Notes: generated from the letters alone by a model not told the origin. DNA of 64,000 bases from Pseudomonadota bacterium (GCA_018242295.1 JAFECE010000001.1:62001-126000); one strand, 5' to 3'; shown: positions 10,501 through 17,848, counted from the first letter of the stretch. Program-made: numbers and translations.

Positions 10501-10902
10501 GATCTTCTTGAGATAGCGCTCGAGGTTCGGGCCCAGAGGCGCCGCGACGAGGTAGGGCGCGAGTTCCTTCTTCAAAACGTCGTCGTATGCGAATGGCCAG
10601 GCTTGTGCCTTTTCCTCGATGAAGAAGTCGAAGGGATTGATGACCGCCATGTCCGCCACGAGATCGACGGTGACGGAGAATTCGGTGGTTTCTTCCGGAA
10701 TGACGACGCGCGCGAGAAAGTTGCCGAACGGGTCCTGCTGCCAGTTCAGGAAATGGTCCTTCGGTGTGATCGTCAGCGAGTAGCTGAGAATAGGCGTTCG
10801 GCATTGCGGTGCCGGGCGGAGGCGGATCACCTGCGGCGCCATACTTACCCGTCGATCGTAGCGGTAGCTCGTTTGATGGGTCAGCGCGACGTGAAGGACC
10901 AT
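7600..10902 (-). CDS. Large transglutaminase-like protein with DUF2126 domain
   Basis: This 1100-residue protein opens with a bacterial transglutaminase N domain (LTHQTSYRYDRRV) and a transglutaminase core carrying C180 (GSGSCRDSAW), H229 (DLHAWTEVY) and D245 (WIGLDATSG). The remaining roughly 800 residues form the DUF2126 region, which contains GQGKWYPGEQLPRWA and DGRHTGTGGGNHIVLGG. The glycine-rich GTGGGNH motif resembles the amidoligase-type (glutamine-synthetase-fold) catalytic region proposed for this domain. It is the first gene of the minus-strand cluster with the ATP-grasp/alpha-E and short transglutaminase genes. Peptidase plus ligase activities on one chain suggest tailoring of a peptide or poly-amino-acid product; that is inference. 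Confidence 0.9.
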   Translation of the reverse strand: MVLHVALTHQTSYRYDRRVSMAPQVIRLRPAPQCRTPILSYSLTITPKDHFLNWQQDPFGNFLARVVIPEETTEFSVTVDLVADMAVINPFDFFIEEKAQAWPFAYDDVLKKELAPYLVAAPLGPNLERYLKKIVPKSQTTIDFICDLNRMVQGDVSYLIRMEPGVQTPEETLAKGSGSCRDSAWLLTQILRNVGLAARFVSGYLIQLRPDVKPLDGPAGADTDFTDLHAWTEVYIPGAGWIGLDATSGLLAGEGHIPLAATPHPVSAAPISGSHTTAEVSFDFKMAVTRIRETPRVTKPYDDDTWKTIVAAGETIDQRLVQGDVRLSMGGEPTFVAADDMEGAEWNTAAVGPTKRRYADDLIRRLQRRFAPGGLLHYGQGKWYPGEQLPRWAFALYWRGDGLPLWENQDLIVSENVARAAMIEDAGNLMRGLCAKLGLPADSAIPAFEDPAHFLLAERKLPINVTAKDNKLEDPAERERIARVFDRGLGSIASYVLPIQAWQTADRGRRWVTERWALRRAHLFLVPGDSPAGFRLPLQSFPVLAPMEQSNVIPRDPMSPSRPLPERAVLLHQRRVVTLEAAKPIMPIEITPEIAGSVRTALTVEPRGNAICVFMPPLSDAEDYAALVAAIEEAAKDTGVPVQIEGYNPPQDSRFNVIKVTPDPGVIEVNIHPSSSWDSTVAITTALYEEAHDARLSAEKFMLDGRHTGTGGGNHIVLGGMEPADSPFLRRPDLLASVIAYWQNHPALSYFFSGMFIGPTSQAPRADEGRHEALYELEIALSEVPNPGGGHIPAWLVDRLFRNLLIDVSGNTHRAEICIDKLYSPDSPTGRLGLVEFRSFEMPPHARMSLAQQLLLRALIAMFWEKPYRQKLVRWGTALHDRFMLPHYLWSDLGAIIGDLKAANLPVELEWFRPHFEFRFPLYGTVSAANLTLELRQALEPWHVLGEENAAGGTARYVDSSLERVEVKVKGQTGDRYVVTCNGRPLPLAPTGNWGEAVAGVRYRAWWPPSALHPTIPPHVPLAFDIVDTWSGRSIGGGRYHVAHPGGRNFEVFPINAYEAEGRRLARFDAEGHTAGPMSIRRESVNPDYPCTLDLRRSPI

Positions 10903-11232
10903 GAACCGGCATTATCCCTATTTGATCGATCGCAGCGTAACCGAGCCTTCACCGGAGGCTTGGCCCCGACCACGGAAACGAAATGGTCCCAACTGCGTTA
11001 CCGGGCCAGAAGTTGTGGTACAAGCGCGGGGTAGCCTAAAAAGTTCGCAGTTGGCCATTCTGCTTCACGTTTGAGCAGAGTGCCTGCGAAAATTGAGGCC
11101 AAGTGCGATTAATAAGGGCATCTGAATGTCTTATCGGCAAGGTCAGACGTTCCGGCGGGAAGCAACCGCTGGCATACCGCAGCAGGCCCCGGCTAAGACC
11201 TTCAACGGGTATTGGAGCCATTGGCACACGGC
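10903..11232. other. Divergent intergenic region, 330 bp
   Basis: This stretch separates the minus-strand transglutaminase cluster from the plus-strand metallopeptidase gene and must hold both promoters. A short imperfect palindrome lies near 11113-11135 (ATAAG ... CTTAT). A 9-base inverted pair, CCAACTGCG and CGCAGTTGG, is found near 10989 and 11046. I see no convincing small gene or RNA in it. Confidence 0.4.
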
Positions 11233-12312
11233 ATGAAGAACTACGCCTGCTCGCACTGCGGAAACACCGTGTACTTCGAAAACGTGAAGTGCGTGAAATG
11301 CAAGAACACGCTCGGCTTCGACCCGGGTGAATTGGCTATCGTCGCAATCGAAGAAACCGGCCTTAGTGAGGTGACGCCCGAGGCGCCTATCTTTCGCAAG
11401 CTCAGCAGCACGCCGCACGATGTTCCGATGCGTTTTTGCGCAAATGCCGAGTTTGGCGTTTGCAACTGGCTAACGCCCGAAACCGAGAGCAACATCTTTT
11501 GCAAGGCTTGCGACCTCAACCGCCTCATACCGAACCTCTCGGAACCCGGCAGCCTGCCGGCGTGGCGCGCTCTGGAGCACGCGAAAAAGCGCCTTGTGTA
11601 TTCTCTCATCCGGTTCGGTTTGCCATTCGATGGCCGGGCTTCGGCGAAAGGTCCTTTGACGTTCGACTTCGTCCGTAATGCTCTCACGGGCCACCTCGAC
11701 GGCGTCGTTACGATCGACGTCAGCGAGGCCGATGCCGTCGAACGCGAACGGCAACGGCAGCAATTCGACGAGCCCTATCGTTCGCTGCTCGGTCATCTCC
11801 GACACGAGAGCGGGCATTATTATTGGATGGTGCTTGTCGAAGAGGCCGGGCGGCTCGAGGCGTTTCGTGCGCTTTTCGGGGATGAACGTGAGGATTACGA
11901 CGCAGCGCTGGCGCGCCATCATAACGCCGGTCCCGCGCCCGATTGGCAGAAGCACCACGTTTCCGCCTATGCAAGCGCGCACCCGTGGGAAGATTGGGCC
12001 GAGACCTGGGCGCATTATCTGCACATGGTCGATGCGCTCGATACTGCTGCCGCTGAGGGCATGGAAGGCCACGGTCTTCGGCTCGACCTCCGCGACGACA
12101 TCTATTCGAGCGTCACGTTCGACGCGCTGATGGCGAGATGGGTGCCGTTGACGATCGCCATGAACAGCCTCAGCCGCAGCATGGGTCACGACGATTTCTA
12201 TCCCTTCGTGATTCCGGGCGCTGCTTACGACAAACTCGCGTTCGTGCATCGGGTTATTCACGAACGGACGGAGCAGCCAGCGGCCCGGGCTGCCGCCGAG
12301 GCCAAAGTTTAA
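11233..12312 (+). CDS. Zinc-ribbon putative zinc-binding metallopeptidase
   Basis: This 359-residue cytoplasmic protein starts at ATG 11233 (a TTG seven codons upstream is less likely). It begins with a four-cysteine zinc ribbon (C6, C9, C20, C23). A second cysteine set (C69, C77, C90, C93) follows within the first 100 residues. The catalytic signature HESGHYYW (H191, E192, H195) sits in an HLRHE helix, and the downstream HPWEDWAETWAHYLH supplies an acidic third-ligand region. This architecture matches the bacterial family annotated as putative zinc-binding peptidase. Its substrate is unknown. It is followed by two small unrecognised genes and the haem locus, but no functional link is evident. 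Confidence 0.88.
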   Translation: MKNYACSHCGNTVYFENVKCVKCKNTLGFDPGELAIVAIEETGLSEVTPEAPIFRKLSSTPHDVPMRFCANAEFGVCNWLTPETESNIFCKACDLNRLIPNLSEPGSLPAWRALEHAKKRLVYSLIRFGLPFDGRASAKGPLTFDFVRNALTGHLDGVVTIDVSEADAVERERQRQQFDEPYRSLLGHLRHESGHYYWMVLVEEAGRLEAFRALFGDEREDYDAALARHHNAGPAPDWQKHHVSAYASAHPWEDWAETWAHYLHMVDALDTAAAEGMEGHGLRLDLRDDIYSSVTFDALMARWVPLTIAMNSLSRSMGHDDFYPFVIPGAAYDKLAFVHRVIHERTEQPAARAAAEAKV

Positions 12313-12396
12313 ACTTGACTCACCAAGTATACTTTCGCTTAATGGGGCCATTCGCCATTTGCGGGGCCTTGAACCCCGATACTTTGGAGAGAACCC

Positions 12397-12582
12397 ATGA
12401 AACACTCGCATTTCAGCGGTGAACGGCTCGACGTGCGCGATAGCACGGACGCCGTGCTTGCCGCATCGATGTTCGCCGCCTCAGTCGGAATGATCTGGGA
12501 TTTGGCAACCGGCCATCTCTCTGCCTTCGACCGCATGCTCTCAAATCTGTCGGAATACGAACAATCCGACGACGGATCTTGA
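12397..12582 (+). CDS. Small hypothetical protein, 61 residues
   Basis: I do not recognise the product. The start is supported by a good ribosome-binding site (GGAGAG, seven bases before ATG). The protein is mildly acidic, with a hydrophobic central run (AVLAASMFAASVGMIWDLA, about residues 19-37) that could be one amphipathic or membrane helix, and an acidic tail. It lies 84 bp after the metallopeptidase gene and 46 bp before the next unrecognised gene. No overlapping plausible gene exists on the other strand. Confidence 0.5.
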   Translation: MKHSHFSGERLDVRDSTDAVLAASMFAASVGMIWDLATGHLSAFDRMLSNLSEYEQSDDGS

Positions 12583-12628
12583 ACTTTAGAGCGCGCCACA
12601 TCGAAACCCGGCACACGGATGAGCAGTC

Positions 12629-13195
12629 ATGCGAAATAAACCTTCAAAGACAAACGACGGCAAAGACACTGGGGAAGACGTCTGTGCGGGGCACGCGCTC
12701 GGCTTTCCAATGCGGGCTGAACTCGGATTTCTGCCGATCGAAAGCGTCACGCTGGATGTCTTTCGCTGCATTTGCGAAATCTACACTACGGCCGCCGTGC
12801 AGCCGTGGGAAATCGCCATGAAAGAGGCCGAAGAAAAGCTCGGCCCCAGCGAAGGCCCCGTGCTGGTTGGACGCGTTACGGCTCTGCTCAGAGCGCTCAG
12901 ATCCGAACGTAGGGTTGGCTTTTCCTATCTCAGCATCGGCTGCCAGCATGTTTCACCGGATGAGCTTGCCGTATCCGGGTTGCTCAAGGCCGCGCGCGTG
13001 GGCGATGAACGCGCATTGGAGCGCGGACTGAAACTGGCGCTCGATGGACCCCACCCATCCGTGCGGACGCAGCTCGCCATCCGCGCGCTCGCTTCCCTGC
13101 AATTGCGGCACATAAATCCTGGCGCGGACGTTCCTGCGGACGGCGACAGTCACGAGCTGCAAAACCAGACAGTCCAAAGCATATATCTTCACTGA
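12629..13195 (+). CDS. Hypothetical protein upstream of hemP, 188 residues
   Basis: I recognise no family. The product looks soluble and mostly helical, with a polar charged N-terminus and then EICEIYTTAAVQPWEIAMKE-like amphipathic helices. It contains a notable SIGCQHVSPDEL segment and a short ALERGLKLALDG repeat-like region. It has no signal peptide or membrane segment. It ends 15 bp before hemP and therefore may be the first gene of the haem operon. Coding is supported by the length and the codon pattern, which match its neighbours. A regulatory or accessory role in haem or iron use is only suggested by position. Confidence 0.6.
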   Translation: MRNKPSKTNDGKDTGEDVCAGHALGFPMRAELGFLPIESVTLDVFRCICEIYTTAAVQPWEIAMKEAEEKLGPSEGPVLVGRVTALLRALRSERRVGFSYLSIGCQHVSPDELAVSGLLKAARVGDERALERGLKLALDGPHPSVRTQLAIRALASLQLRHINPGADVPADGDSHELQNQTVQSIYLH

Positions 13196-13217
13196 CGGAC
13201 ATGGAGAGATATGTCCG
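13196..13217 (+). promoter_or_regulatory. Hairpin over the hemP start codon
   Basis: CGGACAT (13196-13202) pairs perfectly with ATGTCCG (13211-13217). The loop is GGAGAGAT, and the ATG of hemP forms the first three bases of the 3' arm. The transcript could thus expose the ribosome-binding stretch in the loop while hiding the start codon. The hairpin starts one base after the stop of the upstream gene. Whether it regulates hemP translation is inference; coincidence is possible for a 7-bp stem. Confidence 0.4.
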
Positions 13218-13468
13218 CTCGCAGCCCCTTATCGTTGATTGAGAGAATGCCTCCAAAAAAAGTGGTCGCGGATTCCGCTCTGCGGCAAACGGGATTTAGC
13301 CCCGACTCCACGACATCGCCGCCAGACACCGACAGTACGGCCGAAGGCGGCGTTCGGTACCGAGTAGACGAATTACTGAAGGGCAGCCGCGAAGCCATTC
13401 TTGTCCATCGCGGGCAAGAATATCGCTTGCGGATTACCGCTACCGGCAAGCTCATTCTAACGAAATAA
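13211..13468 (+). CDS. hemP: Hemin uptake protein HemP (HmuP)
   Basis: The 85-residue protein ends in the HemP domain: YRVDELLKGSREAILVHRG then EYRLRITATGKLILTK, which is the family signature. HemP/HmuP in rhizobia and Bradyrhizobium is a small regulator needed for full expression of haem-uptake genes. It directly precedes hmuT. The N-terminal 45 residues are low-complexity and variable, so a shorter start at Met13 (13247, preceded by GAGAGA) is possible. The upstream start codon lies inside a 7-bp hairpin whose loop holds the purine-rich ribosome-binding stretch (see the separate entry). Confidence 0.93.
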   Translation: MSARSPLSLIERMPPKKVVADSALRQTGFSPDSTTSPPDTDSTAEGGVRYRVDELLKGSREAILVHRGQEYRLRITATGKLILTK

Positions 13469-13491
13469 ACGGCAACTTGAGGCGTTTCAAT

Positions 13492-14415
13492 ATGGGCGTG
13501 GCAACACGACGATTTGCAATTGCGAGCGCGGCTCTGACGCTTGCCGGATTATTGGCCAGCACAAGTGCCCTCCGTTCAAGTGCGCTGGCGGCCGACGGCG
13601 CGCCGCCGACCAGCACGGTCCGGATCCTGTCGCTTGGCGGCGACGTGACGGAAATTCTTTACGCTCTCGGACAAGGCGACAAGATCGTCGCCGTCGATAC
13701 GACGAGCCTGTTCCCGGCGAGCGCTCTCAAAGACAAAAAGTCTGTTGGCTATTTGCGCGCTCTTTCGGCTGAGGGGGTTCTTTCCGTCAATCCGACACTC
13801 ATCATCGCATCCGAGCAAGCGGGGCCGCCCGAGGTTGTCAAAGCGATAAAGGGCGGCGGCGTGCAATACGTCGACATCGAGGAAAAGCAGACGGCCGAAG
13901 GTGTCCCGGACAAGGTTCGGCACATTGGCCGCATCATCGGGGCGGAAGCAGACGCGCAGAAGCTCGCCGCGAAAATCGAAGCCGATTTCGCAGCTCTCGA
14001 CAACGACCGCAAGCAGATCAAAGAGCGTAAAAAGGCGCTGTTCGTCCTCGCCGTTCAAAACGGACGGGCAACGATCGGCGGTACCGGAACGGGCGCGGAC
14101 GCGATCCTGCGGCTTGCTGGCATCGACAATGCGGCCGCCGGAGTGAGCGGCTATAAGCCCGTGAGCGACGAACAGCTGGCGGAGCTTGCTCCCGACGCCG
14201 TCATCGTGATGACCCGCGGCCAGAGCGATCGGCATAGCGGCGACCTCGCGTTGTCATTGCCGGGCCTCAGTCAGTCGCCCGCTGCGAAGACCAAGAGCCT
14301 TGTCGAGATGGACGGGCAATATCTGCTCGGGTTCGGACCGCGCGCACCTTCGGCTGCGCATGACCTGATGAACGCTCTCTATTCAGAGCCTGGCAAAGCC
14401 GCTGCAACGCCGTGA
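13492..14415 (+). CDS. hmuT: Hemin ABC transporter substrate-binding protein HmuT
   Basis: I choose ATG 13492 over the upstream TTG at 13477, giving 307 residues. The N-terminus is a signal peptide with a basic start, a hydrophobic run around ALTLAGLLASTSAL and a cleavage region at ALAADG. The mature part is a class III periplasmic binding protein: RILSLGGDVTEILYALGQGD near the start, an NPTLIIASEQAGP segment and a YLLGFGPRAP segment at the end. It binds haem in the periplasm and delivers it to HmuUV. The end overlaps the GTG start of the permease gene by four bases. Confidence 0.93.
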   Translation: MGVATRRFAIASAALTLAGLLASTSALRSSALAADGAPPTSTVRILSLGGDVTEILYALGQGDKIVAVDTTSLFPASALKDKKSVGYLRALSAEGVLSVNPTLIIASEQAGPPEVVKAIKGGGVQYVDIEEKQTAEGVPDKVRHIGRIIGAEADAQKLAAKIEADFAALDNDRKQIKERKKALFVLAVQNGRATIGGTGTGADAILRLAGIDNAAAGVSGYKPVSDEQLAELAPDAVIVMTRGQSDRHSGDLALSLPGLSQSPAAKTKSLVEMDGQYLLGFGPRAPSAAHDLMNALYSEPGKAAATP

Positions 14416-15497
14416 CCATCGCTGAAGGCAGGATTGGGTACGATTCGAATGCCGTCAGACCTGCTCGCGGCACAGTCTTTCTTGCGCTCACCGGGCTGCT
14501 TCTGCTGTCGGCAATTCTCTCGCTCGCCATCGGTCCGACAGGTGTTTCCCTGCAATCGCTGCCGCGCGCGTTCTCGGCGGCTGCCGGCTACACGAACGAC
14601 GCCAGCGCAGAACGCGACAGACTTGTTCTGATCGATCTCAGGCTGCCGCGAACACTTCTCGCGGCGTTCGTAGGCGCGGCGCTTGCTACGTCGGGCGCGA
14701 TGATGCAGGGGCTATTCCGCAATCCCCTTGCAGATCCGGGACTCATCGGCGTTTCTTCCGGCGCGGCGCTTGCCGCGATTGCAACGATCGTTCTCGGACA
14801 CGGGATCGCGGCTCCGCTGGTCGCGCCTTTTGGCATTTACGCGCTGCCGATAGCGGCGTTCTTCGGCGGTCTCGTCACGACAATCACGCTCGTTGCCATC
14901 GCCTCGCGACGCGGAGAACTCGCCGTCGGAACCTTGCTGCTTGCCGGTATTGCGATCGGCGCATTGTCGGCTTCGCTCGGAGGATTCATTTCCTACGCCA
15001 GCGATGACCGCGAGCTCAGAGACCTCACACTCTGGTCGATGGGCAGTCTTTCCGGCGCCAGCTGGCAAAAGGTTTTGGCCGTTCTGCCTTTTGCCGTAGC
15101 AATTCTTCTGGTCGTGCCTCGGCTCATGCGTGGGCTCAACGGGTTTCTGCTCGGAGAGGCCGAAGCGATGCACCTCGGCATCGATATCGAACGGACGAAG
15201 CGGCTCACCATCGCAACGACGGCCGCGGCCGTTGGTGCCGCCGTAGCCGTTGCTGGCGTGATCGGCTTTGTCGGTCTTGTCGCGCCGCATGTGATGCGTC
15301 TCATTTCCGGTCCCGATCATCGTGCGGTGCTTCCGGGCAGTGCGATCCTCGGCGCGACGTTCGTCATCGTTGCCGACATCATTGCGCGTATGGCGATCCG
15401 GCCAGCGGAGCTGCCCATCGGCATCGTGCTCGCGCTCGTTGGCGCACCCGTCTTTCTGCATCTCGTATTGAGACGCAATATCAGCGGCGGAGGATGA
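14412..15497 (+). CDS. hmuU: Hemin ABC transporter permease HmuU (FecCD family)
   Basis: The 361-residue product starts at GTG 14412, overlapping hmuT. It has about nine hydrophobic segments and FecCD signatures: LRLPRTLLAAFVGAALATSG, GLFRNPLADPGLIGVSSGAA and, near the C-terminus, GFVGLVAPHVMRL, with the helix that contacts the ATPase. It forms the inner-membrane channel for haem together with HmuT and HmuV. The first 25 residues are poorly conserved and a slightly later start cannot be excluded. The ATPase gene begins three bases after its stop. Confidence 0.94.
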   Translation: MTIAEGRIGYDSNAVRPARGTVFLALTGLLLLSAILSLAIGPTGVSLQSLPRAFSAAAGYTNDASAERDRLVLIDLRLPRTLLAAFVGAALATSGAMMQGLFRNPLADPGLIGVSSGAALAAIATIVLGHGIAAPLVAPFGIYALPIAAFFGGLVTTITLVAIASRRGELAVGTLLLAGIAIGALSASLGGFISYASDDRELRDLTLWSMGSLSGASWQKVLAVLPFAVAILLVVPRLMRGLNGFLLGEAEAMHLGIDIERTKRLTIATTAAAVGAAVAVAGVIGFVGLVAPHVMRLISGPDHRAVLPGSAILGATFVIVADIIARMAIRPAELPIGIVLALVGAPVFLHLVLRRNISGGG

Positions 15498-15500
15498 GCG

Positions 15501-16322
15501 ATGCTTGAAGCCCGTCGCGTCTCAGTCATGGCAGGTCAGAAGCGACTGATCGACGACGTCTCGCTGGCGATCACGCCTGGCCGGTTGACAGCCGTCATCG
15601 GTCCCAACGGCGCGGGTAAATCGACGCTGCTGCGCGTCATGGCTGGCGAGCTGAAGCCGAGCGAAGGCGCGGTTTTTCTCGATGGCGCGGATCTCCGGCA
15701 CATCCCGGCTGCGCGTCTCGCAGCGCGGCGATCGGTCGTCGCGCAATCGACGATGCTTTCGTTTCCTTTCACCGTTCTTGAAACTGTCATGTTAGGCGCG
15801 ACGGTGCCGGCCTTCGGCATTCGCGACGACGATGCGGCCGTTGTTGCGCGCGACGCATTGGCCGCCGTCGGCCTCGCAAATTTCGAAATGCGAATGCTGA
15901 ACCAGCTTTCGGGCGGCGAGCGTCAGCGTGTGCATATTGCTAGAGCTCTATGCCAGTTGGCTACGGCTCCGCGGCCCGACACGGAAACGGCGGCGCTGTT
16001 GCTCGATGAACCGACTGCGAGCCTCGATCTCAAGCATCAATGCGATGTGCTCGGCCTCATCAAAGCGCAATCCACCGAAGGGCGCGCCGTGATGCTCGTG
16101 ATTCACGATCTCAATCTTGCCGCAGCATTCGCCGATGAAATCGTGCTTATGGCCGCTGGCAAGATCGTCGGAAAAGGTAATCCAGACGACCTCTTGAATG
16201 AGGATCTGCTCAGTCACACGTTCGGGTGTCGATTGCGGGTCGTATCGTCCGGCGACGGCGGGCGATTGATCCTGCCTGCGGCGATCACACGCAGAATGAT
16301 AATCGGAGCGGCTGCAGAATGA
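15501..16322 (+). CDS. hmuV: Hemin ABC transporter ATP-binding protein HmuV
   Basis: The 273-residue ATPase has Walker A GPNGAGKST, the signature LSGGERQRVHIARAL and Walker B LLLDEPTASLD, with the H-loop at VIHDLNLAA. These mark it as the energising subunit of the haem importer. It lies three bases after hmuU. Its stop overlaps the start of the following VOC-protein gene by four bases, so that protein is probably made along with the transporter. Confidence 0.95.
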   Translation: MLEARRVSVMAGQKRLIDDVSLAITPGRLTAVIGPNGAGKSTLLRVMAGELKPSEGAVFLDGADLRHIPAARLAARRSVVAQSTMLSFPFTVLETVMLGATVPAFGIRDDDAAVVARDALAAVGLANFEMRMLNQLSGGERQRVHIARALCQLATAPRPDTETAALLLDEPTASLDLKHQCDVLGLIKAQSTEGRAVMLVIHDLNLAAAFADEIVLMAAGKIVGKGNPDDLLNEDLLSHTFGCRLRVVSSGDGGRLILPAAITRRMIIGAAAE

Positions 16323-16729
16323 TGACGTTACCCGACGAACTCGTTGCCGACGGCGTCGCAGTGCCCTTGGCAATACCGGTTTTGCTTTCGACAGATATCG
16401 AGCGTTCGGTGGAAACCTACGACAGCAAGGGCTTCGCCGTCGTACGTGCCGCCCATAATTATCTCATTCTGAGGCGGCGAGCCGTCGAGGTGCACGTATC
16501 GTCGGTTGCTCAGGTTCCCGAGCCACATTGCGTTTCCGCCTACATTCGGGTCGCCGACGTCGACGAATGGTATTCGGCGTTCAAAATTGGCCCGGCGAAG
16601 CGTCTGTCCGAGATTTCGGACAAGCCTTGGGGCATGCGTGAATTCCATTTCATCGACGATGACGGAAATCTTCTCAATATCGGCCAGATGCTGCCAACGC
16701 ACACCGGATATCCGTTAGGCGATGCTTGA
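16319..16729 (+). CDS. Glyoxalase/bleomycin-resistance (VOC) superfamily protein
   Basis: Translation from ATG 16319 gives 136 residues and overlaps the hmuV stop by four bases. The fold is a single VOC module pair: an AIPVLLSTDIERSVETYDSKG opening strand-helix and a C-terminal MREFHFIDDDGNLLNIGQ segment with the usual metal-ligand acidic and histidine positions. Most close relatives are annotated as bleomycin-resistance or glyoxalase proteins, but function cannot be read from the fold. Its coupling to hmuV suggests a part in haem or iron use, which would be unusual. The alternative is a simple passenger gene. Confidence 0.8.
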   Translation: MMTLPDELVADGVAVPLAIPVLLSTDIERSVETYDSKGFAVVRAAHNYLILRRRAVEVHVSSVAQVPEPHCVSAYIRVADVDEWYSAFKIGPAKRLSEISDKPWGMREFHFIDDDGNLLNIGQMLPTHTGYPLGDA

Positions 16730-16873
16730 GGATAATGTTGACTTTTTATGAATACAACAATAGCGTTCAGCCGCGGCGTGCGGATTTCTCGTCTCGGTGG
16801 CGCTTCGCAAAATCGAATTTGAAATGCGTCTTAGGGCAAACTGACTTCCCGTCTCGCAGCTCTGAGATCGCCA

Positions 16874-16914
16874 GCGACCCGGATGCAGATGTGGCATCCG
16901 GGTCGCCATTTTTC
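16874..16914 (+). terminator. Rho-independent terminator upstream of the haem monooxygenase gene
   Basis: A perfect 13-bp stem, GCGACCCGGATGC and GCATCCGGGTCGC, closes a 7-base loop and is followed by CATTTTTC. It stands 145 bp after the VOC gene but only about 20 bp before the start of the haem monooxygenase, so it sits in that gene's leader unless a promoter lies within those few bases. Confidence 0.85.
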
Positions 16915-16934
16915 ACTGTAGAAAGGTGCAGCAA

Positions 16935-17285
16935 ATGTACATCGCGATGAACCGCTTCAAGGTCGAGCCCGAGCACGCAAAAGAATTCGAGCAGCTTTGG
17001 ATTAACCGCGAAGTGAACCTCCATAAGGAGCCGGGCTTCCTGTCGTTCCACTTGCTTCGCGGACCGAAGCGCGATGACCATGTTCTTTATTCTTCCCATA
17101 CCGTCTGGAACTCGTTTGTCGACTTCGAAGCGTGGACAAAATCGGAATCGTTCCGGAAGTCTCATGCCTCTGCTGGGGGAACGACGCGGAAGCTCTATCT
17201 CGGCCATCCCGAATTTGAAGGATTCGAGGCGATCCAGGAAGTTCTCTCGGACGGTTCGAAGTCCGTTCTTGCGGCGGCCGAGTGA
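16935..17285 (+). CDS. IsdG/HmuQ-type haem-degrading monooxygenase
   Basis: The 116-residue protein belongs to the antibiotic-biosynthesis-monooxygenase/IsdG fold. N6, W67 and H77 occupy the positions of the catalytic Asn, Trp and His of staphylococcal IsdG (MNRF, FEAWTKS, FRKSHAS). It should open the haem ring in the cytoplasm after import and release iron. I choose ATG 16935, preceded by AGAAAGG, over GTG 16926. The gene sits between hmuTUV and a HutX-like carrier. A strong terminator directly upstream suggests attenuation or its own promoter. Confidence 0.9.
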   Translation: MYIAMNRFKVEPEHAKEFEQLWINREVNLHKEPGFLSFHLLRGPKRDDHVLYSSHTVWNSFVDFEAWTKSESFRKSHASAGGTTRKLYLGHPEFEGFEAIQEVLSDGSKSVLAAAE

Positions 17286-17293
17286 ACAGCAGC

Positions 17294-17815
17294 ATGAGTG
17301 ACGCTCTTTCAACTGAAGCAACGGCGCGGCCGCCACTGCGCGAGCGGCTCGCGAAGAATGCCGACGGCATTCTCGAGCAGATCGCCCGCGACTACGGTGT
17401 CAGCACATTCGAAGCCGTCGAAGCACTTCCCGATGCGCACCGGTCTATCGTAGCCGGCAGCGCGTTCGAGAAGATCTTGACGGCTCTGACCGCCTGGGGG
17501 CCCGTGGTTTTCATCGTCCATACCCCCGACATCGTACTTGAATGCGAAGGGCTAATTCCGCCCGGCACGATCGGGCGCGGGTATTTCAACCTGCATGGCG
17601 ATAGCCCGATCGGCGGGCATATCAAGGCCGAGAACTGCACGCACATCGCCTTTGTCGCCCGTCCCTTCATGGGCCGGGAGTCGCGGTCCGTTCAGTTCTT
17701 CAACGGTGCAGGCGAAGCGATATTCAAGATTTTCGTTCGCCGCGACGAGCAGCGCGAACTGGTCAAAGAGCAGGTGGCGTTGTTTGACGATCTGAGAGCA
17801 ACTTTTTCAAGCTGA
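17294..17815 (+). CDS. HutX/HuvX-like cytosolic haem-utilisation carrier protein
   Basis: The protein (173 residues from ATG 17294; a GTG at 17282 overlapping the previous stop is an alternative) matches the ChuX/HutX family. It has a helical N-terminus, a core WGPVVFIVHTPDIVLECEG, a GYFNLHGDSPIGGHIKAENC stretch with the conserved histidines, and MGRESRSVQFFNGAGEAIFKIFV near the end. HutX binds haem in the cytoplasm and passes it to a degrading enzyme such as HutZ; here the neighbour is the IsdG-type enzyme. A terminator follows, closing the locus. Confidence 0.92.
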   Translation: MSDALSTEATARPPLRERLAKNADGILEQIARDYGVSTFEAVEALPDAHRSIVAGSAFEKILTALTAWGPVVFIVHTPDIVLECEGLIPPGTIGRGYFNLHGDSPIGGHIKAENCTHIAFVARPFMGRESRSVQFFNGAGEAIFKIFVRRDEQRELVKEQVALFDDLRATFSS

Positions 17816-17848
17816 ACGTCAGTCGATCCGAAGCCGATAAGAATTTTG

